DNA from: Thermoplasmatota archaeon | GTDB lineage: Archaea; Thermoplasmatota; E2; JACPAO01; JAHFTW01 | Direction: 5' to 3' | Assembly: GCA_028289805.1 (NCBI GenBank) | Contig: JANQNI010000121.1 | Location: 1 to 8,152 of the forward strand | Length of the DNA: 8,152 bases | Shown here: piece by piece, positions 1-5,463 of the stretch | Numbering within the stretch: position 1 is the stretch's first letter | Layout of the letters: every line of letters begins with the position of its first letter | Translations under genes and position numbers: made by a program | Notes under the pieces: generated by a model | The model's database searches: none | What the model was told of the DNA's origin: nothing | The model's input: only the letters and a program-made list of their open reading frames with translations

Positions 1-49
1 TGCCGGTCTCGTCGAAGTGGAGGTAGCTGGTGTCGACGGCGGGCTTCAT
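1..49 (-). CDS. 5' end of an unidentified protein, coupled to psmB (partial)
   Basis: Sixteen codons are visible (MKPAVDTSYLHFDETG) before the window edge, too few to assign a function. The ATG overlaps the psmB stop codon as ATGA, and a perfect GGAGG lies at 57-61 on the minus strand, 7 nt before the ATG and inside the psmB coding sequence. Both features point to translational coupling within one mRNA with psmB. This is the only start in the window with a clear Shine-Dalgarno sequence, as expected of an internal cistron in an organism whose first genes are leaderless. The reading frame is open to the edge. Confidence 0.7.
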   Translation of the reverse strand, partial: MKPAVDTSYLHFDETG

Positions 50-654
50 GCGGTGTCCTCCGTGACGCTCTGGGCGAACGTGTACGTCTTCATGGTGTAC
101 TCCCCCTCGTTGGGCAGGGTGTAGACGACGAGGCCGTTGCCGCTGCCCACGTCGCGCTGGGCACTGGCCTTGATGGCCTTCGTGGCGGCCTCCTGGGCGG
201 CCTTGAGGGTCTGGACCTTGCCCCAGTCCTGGGACTCCAGCACGCCGACGGCGGGGCCGGTGCCGCTGCCGGTGACGGTGAAGTCCTTCTTGGCGATCAG
301 GGAGCCGTCGCCGCCCACGTCCCAGAGGTCCGTGCCCGCGCCGTCGCGGGTGGCGAGGATGAACTGGCCGTAGATGCCGCCGCTGCGCTGGATGCTGTGG
401 GCGGCGAGCTTGGCCAGCTCGGCGGGCGACAGCGGCCAGCCGCGGCGGCCCTTGGTGTATTCGAGGTTGAGTCGGAGCATGTGCGCGAACGACTGCGCCT
501 GGCTGACCGAGCCGGCGATCGTGATGGCGCTGTTGTCGTCGAGGGGCTCGATCTTCACGACGTCCTTGTCGGCCACGTAGTACCCCATGGTGGCGCGGCG
601 GTCGGTCGCGAGGACGATGCCCTCGGGGGTCTTGATGCCCACCGTTGTCGTCAT
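46..654 (-). CDS. psmB: 20S proteasome beta subunit
   Basis: This 202-aa protein is the catalytic N-terminal-threonine hydrolase of the archaeal 20S proteasome, forming the inner heptameric rings and cleaving unfolded cytoplasmic proteins. It begins MTTTVGIKT. Counting from Thr2 as mature Thr1 gives the canonical catalytic residues: Thr1, Asp17 (ATDRR), Lys33 (VVKIE) and Ser129 (TGSG), with Asp167 and Ser170 in RDVGSG matching the family's Asp166/Ser169 within one residue. The length fits a mature archaeal beta subunit. The oddity is that no propeptide is encoded: only the initiator Met precedes Thr1, and no ATG, GTG or TTG lies in frame close upstream. A TATA-like CTTTTTAC 32 nt upstream suggests a leaderless mRNA and supports this start. 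The stop overlaps the ATG of the next gene. Confidence 0.96.
   Translation of the reverse strand: MTTTVGIKTPEGIVLATDRRATMGYYVADKDVVKIEPLDDNSAITIAGSVSQAQSFAHMLRLNLEYTKGRRGWPLSPAELAKLAAHSIQRSGGIYGQFILATRDGAGTDLWDVGGDGSLIAKKDFTVTGSGTGPAVGVLESQDWGKVQTLKAAQEAATKAIKASAQRDVGSGNGLVVYTLPNEGEYTMKTYTFAQSVTEDTA
57..61 (-). promoter_or_regulatory. Shine-Dalgarno GGAGG for the gene downstream of psmB
   Basis: GGAGG on the minus strand, with a 7-nt spacer to the ATG at 49. It decides the start of the downstream gene and lies within the last codons of psmB. The other starts in the window lack such a site. Confidence 0.7.
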
Positions 655-678
655 CGAAGCGCGACTATGTTGGCGCTC

Positions 679-686
679 GTAAAAAG
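679..686 (-). promoter_or_regulatory. TATA-like element of psmB
   Basis: CTTTTTAC on the minus strand begins 32 nt before the psmB ATG. Archaeal TATA boxes centre about 26-27 nt before the transcription start, so the mRNA would start at or within a few nt of the ATG. No Shine-Dalgarno sequence lies between the two, which agrees with a leaderless transcript. Confidence 0.6.
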
Positions 687-714
687 AGAGGATGTTGTGG
701 GCGGCGTGTTGCGT

Positions 715-729
715 GCCCCGGCTCGGGGC
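715..729 (-). terminator. GC hairpin at the end of the membrane-protein gene (possible terminator)
   Basis: A perfect 6-bp stem with a 3-nt loop (GCCCCG-gct-CGGGGC on the plus strand) touches the stop codon of the membrane-protein gene. A run of five T follows about 30 nt later on the minus strand, but that run is also the likely psmB TATA box. Archaeal termination depends mainly on T-runs, so the assignment is weak; the hairpin could instead protect the mRNA end or be chance in GC-rich DNA. Confidence 0.25.
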
Positions 730-1337
730 TACGACGCTGCGCGGGGCGGTCGGGGGTTGCGGCTCAGGTGCAGCAGCAGGTAGACGCTGCGCAGGACGTA
801 CTCCAGCACGACGACGACGGCGAAGTAGAGGGCAACGAGGTCGGCGTGGTCGAAGAAGTCGCCCAGTTGCCGCACGGACTCGGTGATGCTCTGGAACTCG
901 GCCTGGACGAGGATGACGCCGAGCAGGCCGAGGGGGAGCATCTTGGCGACGTCGTGGCTGGTGGCCTCGCTGAAGTAGGCGGCGATGCGGACGGCGGCGA
1001 CGACGGCGAAGCTGAGGGTGATGACCTGCTGGGGGGTCTGCTGGTCGCCGCCCAGAAACAGCAGGCTGAGGCTCAGCAGCAGGAAGAAGAGGAAGCTGAC
1101 GAGGGGGAACAGCATCAGGTACAGGAAACCGCGGGCGGGGCCGCCGACGCGGACGCGCCCGTCGACGGTCTTGCCGGCGAACATGACGCGCTTGCTGATG
1201 TGCTGGTAGAACAGGTTGACGATGAGTGCGTAGGCGAGGATGCCTCCGGCGTACACGCCGAGGCTCTCGACGGCGTCGCCGTTGCGCTCCCAGAACGTGG
1301 TGGCCTGTCCGATGGCGTCCTGTTGCAACGGCAGCAT
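729..1337 (-). CDS. Five-helix membrane protein of unknown function
   Basis: The protein is 202 aa and I do not recognise the family. It has five likely membrane segments at about residues 27-46, 71-96, 104-123, 132-147 and 166-190. The basic loop between the first two (44-70, with KRVMFAGK and RVRVGG) and the basic C-terminus (SRNPRPPR) should be cytoplasmic, which places the N-terminus outside. The second segment is strikingly rich in Phe and Leu. There is no signal peptide, no Cys, and no motif that looks catalytic. The start is the ATG at 1337: it gives a short polar N-terminus before the first helix, and a weak TATA-like CCTTCTTC begins 33 nt upstream. The open frame continues upstream but becomes Pro/Ser/Arg-rich antisense-type sequence overlapping the neighbour. 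It lies 61 nt after the secreted-protein gene and 74 nt before psmB, so co-transcription with the former is possible. Confidence 0.8.
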   Translation of the reverse strand: MLPLQQDAIGQATTFWERNGDAVESLGVYAGGILAYALIVNLFYQHISKRVMFAGKTVDGRVRVGGPARGFLYLMLFPLVSFLFFLLLSLSLLFLGGDQQTPQQVITLSFAVVAAVRIAAYFSEATSHDVAKMLPLGLLGVILVQAEFQSITESVRQLGDFFDHADLVALYFAVVVVLEYVLRSVYLLLHLSRNPRPPRAAS

Positions 1338-1362
1338 CGCGAACGAGGATGGGTGAGAGGGG

Positions 1363-1370
1363 GAAGAAGG
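1363..1370 (-). promoter_or_regulatory. Weak TATA-like element of the membrane-protein gene
   Basis: CCTTCTTC on the minus strand begins 33 nt before the ATG at 1337, the same spacing as the better elements elsewhere in the window. It is pyrimidine-rich rather than truly AT-rich, so this gene may instead be read through from the secreted-protein gene upstream. Confidence 0.3.
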
Positions 1371-1398
1371 TTCTGCGATGGGCCTGGAGCCGTCGCCC

Positions 1399-1986
1399 TC
1401 ACCGGAGGGTGATGGCCTGGTTGAGGACCATGACGTCGGCGGGGGCACCGCTCCACTGCGCGTTGGGGCTGGCGAATCGGGCATCGCCCCCGACGAGGGT
1501 GATGGAGTCTCCGGCGCGCAGCCCGAGCTCCCGGTAGGCCATGGTGAAGCCGACGGTGGACGCGCTCCGGTCGAGGTGGTGTGTGGCCTGCACGGGGGTC
1601 CCGAGGGGGGCGGTTGCGGGGGAGGTCTCGGCGTCGAAGCGGTCCGGGTGGATGCGGGTTTCGTCGTAGGCCCACCGGCTGGCTGCGAGGAGGCGGCAGT
1701 CGAGGCTGGGGCCGTTGTGGGCGTTCCGCACGTCGCAGGTCCACGTGGACTCGCCTCCGGCGGTGCGGAATTGCCAGGTGTACCGGACGGTGTCGTCTCC
1801 GTACTGTGCGGCGTCGAGGTGGAGGTCGAAGCGGAAGAGGCCGCCTCCGGAGTCGGCGCTGACGCCGACGATGCCGACGGGCCCCGTCGCGGGGTCTTCG
1901 TCGTCGAAGAAGTCGGGGTCCTTGGCGTGGATGCCGGGGGCGAGCAAGAGCAGACAGATTGCAAGGATTGGGGTTGCCTTGTACAT
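1399..1986 (-). CDS. Small secreted protein of unknown function
   Basis: The protein is 195 aa with a clear Sec signal peptide: MYK, a hydrophobic core (ILAICLLLLAPG), and a likely signal-peptidase cut after IHA (residue 21). The roughly 174-residue mature part starts with an acidic stretch (DPDFFDDEDP), then looks beta-rich (LFRFDLHL, VRYTWQF, STVGFTMAY, SITLVGG). Its only two Cys, 84 and 97, could form a disulfide. There is no lipobox after the signal, no C-terminal anchor, and no catalytic motif that I recognise, so I give no function. An ATG at 2019 would add 11 residues (MFDWSANFISF), but it lies inside the likely TATA box, so I prefer 1986. Its upstream region is AT-rich and full of dyads, suggesting specific regulation. 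The membrane-protein gene 61 nt downstream may be a partner. Confidence 0.8.
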   Translation of the reverse strand: MYKATPILAICLLLLAPGIHAKDPDFFDDEDPATGPVGIVGVSADSGGGLFRFDLHLDAAQYGDDTVRYTWQFRTAGGESTWTCDVRNAHNGPSLDCRLLAASRWAYDETRIHPDRFDAETSPATAPLGTPVQATHHLDRSASTVGFTMAYRELGLRAGDSITLVGGDARFASPNAQWSGAPADVMVLNQAITLR

Positions 1987-2013
1987 GAACGAAATGAAGT
2001 TGGCACTCCAATC

Positions 2014-2022
2014 AAACATAAG
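2014..2022 (-). promoter_or_regulatory. TATA-like element of the secreted-protein gene
   Basis: CTTATGTTT on the minus strand begins 36 nt before the ATG at 1986, in a local AT-rich stretch. No Shine-Dalgarno sequence lies in the usual window before the ATG, so the mRNA is probably leaderless or has a leader of only a few nt. A perfect palindrome abuts it on the upstream side. Confidence 0.5.
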
Positions 2023-2023
2023 T

Positions 2024-2037
2024 GCATTGGACAATGC
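2024..2037. promoter_or_regulatory. Palindrome beside the TATA box, operator candidate
   Basis: GCATTG-ga-CAATGC has perfect 6-bp arms with a 2-nt spacer. It ends one base upstream of the putative TATA element, where TFB contacts the BRE. A regulator bound here could block or help TFB/TBP. The position and symmetry are read directly; the operator role is inferred. Confidence 0.4.
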
Positions 2038-2067
2038 GCTGTATGGATCGATGAAATGGCATGTCAC

Positions 2068-2097
2068 GTTCTCGAACTGTTCGACAATCAGAACAGT
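2068..2097. promoter_or_regulatory. Cluster of overlapping GTTC/GAAC dyads
   Basis: Three overlapping symmetries are visible on the plus strand. ACTGTTC (2076-2082) pairs with GAACAGT (2091-2097) across 8 nt. TCGAAC-t-GTTCGA (2072-2084) is a 13-bp palindrome. GTTC-tc-GAAC lies at 2068-2077. The cluster starts at the stop codon of the RecJ-like gene and sits about 80-110 nt upstream of the secreted-protein start. No T-run follows on the minus strand, so an operator seems likelier than a terminator, but a mutually exclusive hairpin pair is also possible. Confidence 0.4.
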
Positions 2098-3620
2098 CAA
2101 AACAACGTGGTTTGCCCTGCCCGTCCTCCCCACGACGGAGCCGGGTCGGCCGGGGCGTCCCCCTCGGCAGCGGGGCCCGCGTCGACCACGGGGGCGGCGG
2201 GCCGCACGCCCAACTGGTCGGCCACGATGGCGTCCACCCGCGCCAGGAACGCTGCCTCGGCGTCGCGGGGGATGGTGGCACCGGCGGCGCCCTTGTGTCC
2301 CCCGCCCTGACCCCCGACGGCGGCGGCGCCCTCCCGCATGGCGGTGGCCAGGTCGACGCGACCCTGCAACTCGCTGGGCGCGCGGCTGCTGACCTTGGTG
2401 CGGCCGTCGTCCGTGTACGCCAGGCCCAGCAGGGGGCGGTCGCGGCGCAGGCCCAGGCCGTCGAGGGCCATGCCGCAGACGATGCCGACGACGGTGTCGC
2501 GCACGCGGTCGCCGACGTGGCACCACTGGATGGCGGCCTCCTCGGTCACGCCGGCGTCCACGAACGCGCTGACGCTGCTGGCGAGGTGGCGGCGGTGGCC
2601 CGCGCGCAGCTCCAGCGCCTTCTCGTAGGCCTCGCCCCGGTCGCCGGCGGCCACGCGCAGCCCCACTTCGGGCTCGCCGTAGCGGGCGGTGCTGTTGAGC
2701 AGGGTGCCGAACTCGCGCAGTTCCCGCACGGGCGTCCCCGGCGCCTCCGCCGCGATGCGCACCACGGGGCGCCAGAGTCCGTCCACGTCGGCGGGCTCGG
2801 CGCCGCAATCCAGCCACCGCTCCACGATGGCCGAGCGCACCCGGCGGCGCTCGTCGGGGGTGAGGCCGCTCCAGGTGCGCTCCCCGTCGTCGGAGAGCGG
2901 CACGTCCAGGTCCCGCAGCAGCGCCTCCGCCTGCCGGCGGTCGCCGGTGACGGTGGGGACCGTGGGTTCGCTGGCGTAGCCGAGGAACTTCGTCAGGGGC
3001 CGCGTCTCGGGGCCGAACCAGCCCAGGTCCGCCTCCACCTCCAGCAATCCCGCCGCGACGCCCGCCTCCAGCAGGGCGGCGTTGGTGCCCGTGAAGCCGC
3101 CGTCTGCGCCGGGTGCCCGGTCCTGGAGGTCGGCGGCGGCGCCCACGAGGGCCGTGGGCAGCAGGTCCAGGTTGTCGGCGTCGAGGGCGTGGGCGACCAG
3201 GAACGCGCAGCCCGCCCCCGACACTTCGCTGCCCGAGTGGTCGTCCAGCAGGGGGTTGACGTGGGGGAAGTCCTCCTCCGTGCCGTCCCGGACCAGTTCG
3301 TGGTGGTCGCACACCAGGCGCGGCACGTCCTGGAAGTGCATGTACGCCGTGGAGCCGAAGTCGCAGAACCAGAGCGCCTCGTGTCCCCCCTTGTGCAGGG
3401 CGTCCAGGTGGACGGTGTCGAGGCTCTTGGCGGCGACGCTGTCGTGGGGCAGCCCCGCCCGCTCCAGGGCGCGCAGGGCGACGGCGCCCGCGGTCACCCC
3501 GTCGGCGTCGATGTGGTGGACCACCGTCACGCGCTGGCCGGCCTCGGCGCGCTCTTGCAGCCAGTCGGCGGCGCGGCGGGCCCGCTCCAGGAGGGGTGCC
3601 GGGACGCCGGGGAAGTCCAC
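2097..3620 (-). CDS. RecJ-like DHH/DHHA1 phosphoesterase (archaeal exonuclease)
   Basis: This 507-aa protein belongs to the DHH superfamily, archaeal RecJ/GAN-like branch: Mn-dependent exonucleases for single-stranded DNA or RNA, known in some archaea to associate with GINS in the replisome. Motif I is HHIDADG (35-41), motif II WFCDFGS with Asp87, motif III CDHHEL (Asp105-His107), and motif IV AADLQD with Asp164. The DHHA1 domain carries GGQGGGHKGAAG (436-447), the substrate-binding GGHxxAAG motif. All metal ligands appear intact. A Pro/Ala-rich linker (about 472-500) leads to a C-terminus ending QTTLF, like a short PCNA-interacting peptide. The start is GTG (Val codon read as Met), the only start in frame between the upstream stop and motif I. 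A TATA-like CCTTTTCG begins 31 nt before it, consistent with a leaderless GTG start. DNA repair/replication versus RNA or nucleotide turnover cannot be decided from sequence. Confidence 0.92.
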   Translation of the reverse strand: MDFPGVPAPLLERARRAADWLQERAEAGQRVTVVHHIDADGVTAGAVALRALERAGLPHDSVAAKSLDTVHLDALHKGGHEALWFCDFGSTAYMHFQDVPRLVCDHHELVRDGTEEDFPHVNPLLDDHSGSEVSGAGCAFLVAHALDADNLDLLPTALVGAAADLQDRAPGADGGFTGTNAALLEAGVAAGLLEVEADLGWFGPETRPLTKFLGYASEPTVPTVTGDRRQAEALLRDLDVPLSDDGERTWSGLTPDERRRVRSAIVERWLDCGAEPADVDGLWRPVVRIAAEAPGTPVRELREFGTLLNSTARYGEPEVGLRVAAGDRGEAYEKALELRAGHRRHLASSVSAFVDAGVTEEAAIQWCHVGDRVRDTVVGIVCGMALDGLGLRRDRPLLGLAYTDDGRTKVSSRAPSELQGRVDLATAMREGAAAVGGQGGGHKGAAGATIPRDAEAAFLARVDAIVADQLGVRPAAPVVDAGPAAEGDAPADPAPSWGGRAGQTTLF

Positions 3621-3643
3621 GGGGGGCGCAGGGAGGGGGAGGA

Positions 3644-3651
3644 CGAAAAGG
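3644..3651 (-). promoter_or_regulatory. TATA-like element of the RecJ-like gene
   Basis: CCTTTTCG on the minus strand begins 31 nt before the GTG start. The 77-nt gap to the hydrolase gene is otherwise GC-rich, with a C-rich tract on the minus strand between this element and the GTG. There is no Shine-Dalgarno sequence, consistent with a leaderless transcript. Confidence 0.45.
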
Positions 3652-3697
3652 GTCCGGCTGGGTCGGTGGAGCTACCGCCCTGGACGGCGCCGGTGGT

Positions 3698-5374
3698 TCA
3701 GGCGAAGACGGGCGTCGTCACCACGGGCAACGTCACCTCCAGCTCGTCCAGCACGACGCCGCCGGGGACGCGCTCGGCGTTGCCGAAGAACATGGGCTCG
3801 ACGCTGCTGGCCACCAGGTACACGGTGTCGCCGGCGGCCAGCCGGGTCCCGATGCCGCCCAGTTCGATGTCGAAGGCGACGGCGCCCGCGTTGGGGCCCG
3901 CGACGCGCAGGGGGCGCACCTGGTCGTGGACGATGTGCTCCAGCAGGCCGTCGGCGGTGACCTTCTGGAGGCTGAAGTAGACGATGGCGTCGACGCCGGG
4001 GCTGGTGATGCTGCCCGAGAGGCGGGGGACGCCCGCCAGGACCGTCTCGCCGTCGGCCACGAGGGCCTCCATCGGCACGGCGGTGCCGGCGCCGCCGCCC
4101 TGCGCGATGGGCCACGGGCCGCCCAGGGCCACAGTGCGGAACTCGGTGCCGGGCAGGGGCCACGCGTCGCCCACGACGGCGGTGTCGTCCTCCAGCGCGA
4201 TGCAGTAGCGGGGGCCCAGGTCCACGTCGAGGCCCAACAGGTGCTTCTGGTGCCAGGCGATGTCGAGGTCCTCCTGTTCCCCGCAGGGCCGGCCGCCGGG
4301 GACGCCCTGGAGGCCCGCGGGTACGGGGGACTGGCCGGGGGCGAGGCTCTCCGTGTTCAGCACGTGGCCGCCGTTGTGGCTGTACAGGAACACGTCCGCG
4401 CCGTTGGCGGCGATGGCGTCGTGGTTCCAGACGGCGTGGTTGAGGGGGAACAGCGTGTCGGGCATGCCCTGCACCAGCAGCGTCGGGACGGTGATGGCGC
4501 CGGGGTAGGACTGGGGGCTGGCCGCGTTGAAGCCCGTCACCAAATCCGGCACGAGCCCGAACTGGCCCGCAGGCAACTCGTTCGAGGCGGTCGCCCACGC
4601 GAAGCCCTGGTGGAACTCGTCGCTGAAGCGCACCGACTGCTGGGCGTTGCCGGCGCCGTAGAACACGTCCACCCAGCCGCTCTTGATGGCGCCGTTGGGG
4701 GCCAGGGCGGTGGTGATGTTGTGCCACGTGATCTCGGGCGCCAGGGCGTCGATGCGGTCGTCGAAGACGGCGGTCATGAGCTGGTAGGCGCCGCCGTAGG
4801 AGTGGCCGATGGCGCCCAGCACGGGGTCCCGCGTCGCCTCGTCTTCCATCAGCACCCAGTCCCAGGAGGCGACCTCGTCGATGAGGGCGACGACGTCGCG
4901 CACCTCCCAGTCGGGGTGCATGAACTTCACGTCCGAGTCGTCCATGGCGTCGCCGTGGCCGCGCTGGTCGAAGCTGACCACGCCGAAGCCGGCCGCGACG
5001 TACGGGTGGGCCGCGTCCTCGGCCGTCCAGCGGGTGCCCGTGAAGCCGTGGCTCTGGAGCAGGACGGGGAACCGGGTCTCGGCGTTGGCGATGGCGGGCT
5101 TGTAGACGGTGACGGGGATGCGGTGGTCGTCGAAGGAGGGCAGCTCCAGGTCCACCAGCACGGCCGCGCCGTCGTTGGGGTACCACGGGAGGGCCGCCGG
5201 GGCGGGCGCGGGTTCGGTGACGTTGACGACCACGGACGTGGCGTTGTGGTCCGCGTCGAGGCCGTCCATGGAATCCACGCGGGGTTCTTGCTGCTCCTGG
5301 GTGCCCCCGAGGCAACCGGAGAGCACCACCGTCGCCACGCACAGGGCGGCCGCCACGGCCCGCATCGACACCAT
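3698..5374 (-). CDS. Secreted lipoprotein hydrolase, CocE/S15 peptidase family
   Basis: The protein is 558 aa. An N-terminal lipoprotein signal (RAVAAALCVATVVLSGC) has the lipobox LSGC with Cys21, so the enzyme should be anchored on the outer face of the membrane. An alpha/beta-hydrolase domain follows: oxyanion region SHGFTGT (108-114), nucleophile elbow GHSYGG with Ser192, acid Asp306 in VQGMPDTLFP, and His337 in NGGHVLN. The C-terminal part (about 445-558) starts VPRLSGSITSPG and resembles the beta jelly-roll of X-Pro dipeptidyl-peptidase/CocE enzymes (Pfam S15 plus its C-terminal domain). Sequons NAT (44), NVT (51) and NIT (219) allow N-glycosylation. Substrate could be peptides or esters; sequence does not decide. 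ATG 5374 is preferred because TATA-like GTTAAGAG begins 30 nt upstream; ATG 5365, three codons in, is a real alternative. The open frame upstream is Arg-rich antisense of alaS. Confidence 0.9.
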   Translation of the reverse strand: MVSMRAVAAALCVATVVLSGCLGGTQEQQEPRVDSMDGLDADHNATSVVVNVTEPAPAPAALPWYPNDGAAVLVDLELPSFDDHRIPVTVYKPAIANAETRFPVLLQSHGFTGTRWTAEDAAHPYVAAGFGVVSFDQRGHGDAMDDSDVKFMHPDWEVRDVVALIDEVASWDWVLMEDEATRDPVLGAIGHSYGGAYQLMTAVFDDRIDALAPEITWHNITTALAPNGAIKSGWVDVFYGAGNAQQSVRFSDEFHQGFAWATASNELPAGQFGLVPDLVTGFNAASPQSYPGAITVPTLLVQGMPDTLFPLNHAVWNHDAIAANGADVFLYSHNGGHVLNTESLAPGQSPVPAGLQGVPGGRPCGEQEDLDIAWHQKHLLGLDVDLGPRYCIALEDDTAVVGDAWPLPGTEFRTVALGGPWPIAQGGGAGTAVPMEALVADGETVLAGVPRLSGSITSPGVDAIVYFSLQKVTADGLLEHIVHDQVRPLRVAGPNAGAVAFDIELGGIGTRLAAGDTVYLVASSVEPMFFGNAERVPGGVVLDELEVTLPVVTTPVFA

Positions 5375-5396
5375 AGATGCTCGATTCTCTATGGGA

Positions 5397-5404
5397 CTCT
5401 TAAC
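5397..5404 (-). promoter_or_regulatory. TATA-like element of the lipoprotein hydrolase gene
   Basis: GTTAAGAG on the minus strand begins 30 nt before the ATG at 5374. A second AT-rich patch, CCATAGAG (5387-5394), has similar spacing to the alternative ATG at 5365, so the start of transcription is not fixed. This is half of a 116-bp divergent promoter region shared with alaS. Confidence 0.45.
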
Positions 5405-5411
5405 CGTTGGT

Positions 5412-5451
5412 GGCGACCGCTTGCCCCAGCCTCCGTCGCCCCGCGGTCGCC
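5412..5451. promoter_or_regulatory. 9-bp inverted repeat in the divergent promoter
   Basis: GGCGACCGC (5412-5420) and GCGGTCGCC (5443-5451) are perfect inverted copies separated by 22 nt; the arm centres are 31 bp apart, about three helical turns. An extra GTCGCCC at 5435-5441 repeats the right arm in direct orientation, 11 bp away. The right arm lies just upstream of the alaS TATA-like element. Operator or chance in GC-rich DNA; the role is inferred from position only. Confidence 0.35.
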
Positions 5452-5455
5452 CTCC

Positions 5456-5463
5456 CCTTATCA
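5456..5463 (+). promoter_or_regulatory. TATA-like element of alaS
   Basis: CCTTATCA begins 35 nt before the alaS ATG in otherwise GC-rich DNA. The 27 nt between it and the ATG hold no Shine-Dalgarno sequence, so the transcript is probably leaderless or has a very short leader. Confidence 0.5.

Noticed and set aside
729..2027. 432-aa minus-strand frame that would extend the membrane protein upstream
   Set aside because: The extension is a Pro/Ser/Thr-rich shadow of the secreted-protein gene; the polar start at 1337 precedes the first helix naturally.
2012..2281. 89-aa minus-strand frame near the end of the RecJ-like gene
   Set aside because: Most of it is an out-of-frame reading of the RecJ-like C-terminus, with no start signal or motif of its own.
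1399..3312. 637-aa minus-strand frame that would fuse a long Arg/Gly-rich region to the secreted protein
   Set aside because: Residues upstream of the signal peptide are an out-of-frame reading of the RecJ-like gene; the signal peptide and promoter-like DNA support the start at 1986.
2061..3980. 639-aa open frame on the plus strand opposite the RecJ-like gene
   Set aside because: The opposite strand carries intact DHH and DHHA1 motifs; this frame has no recognisable motif and biased composition.
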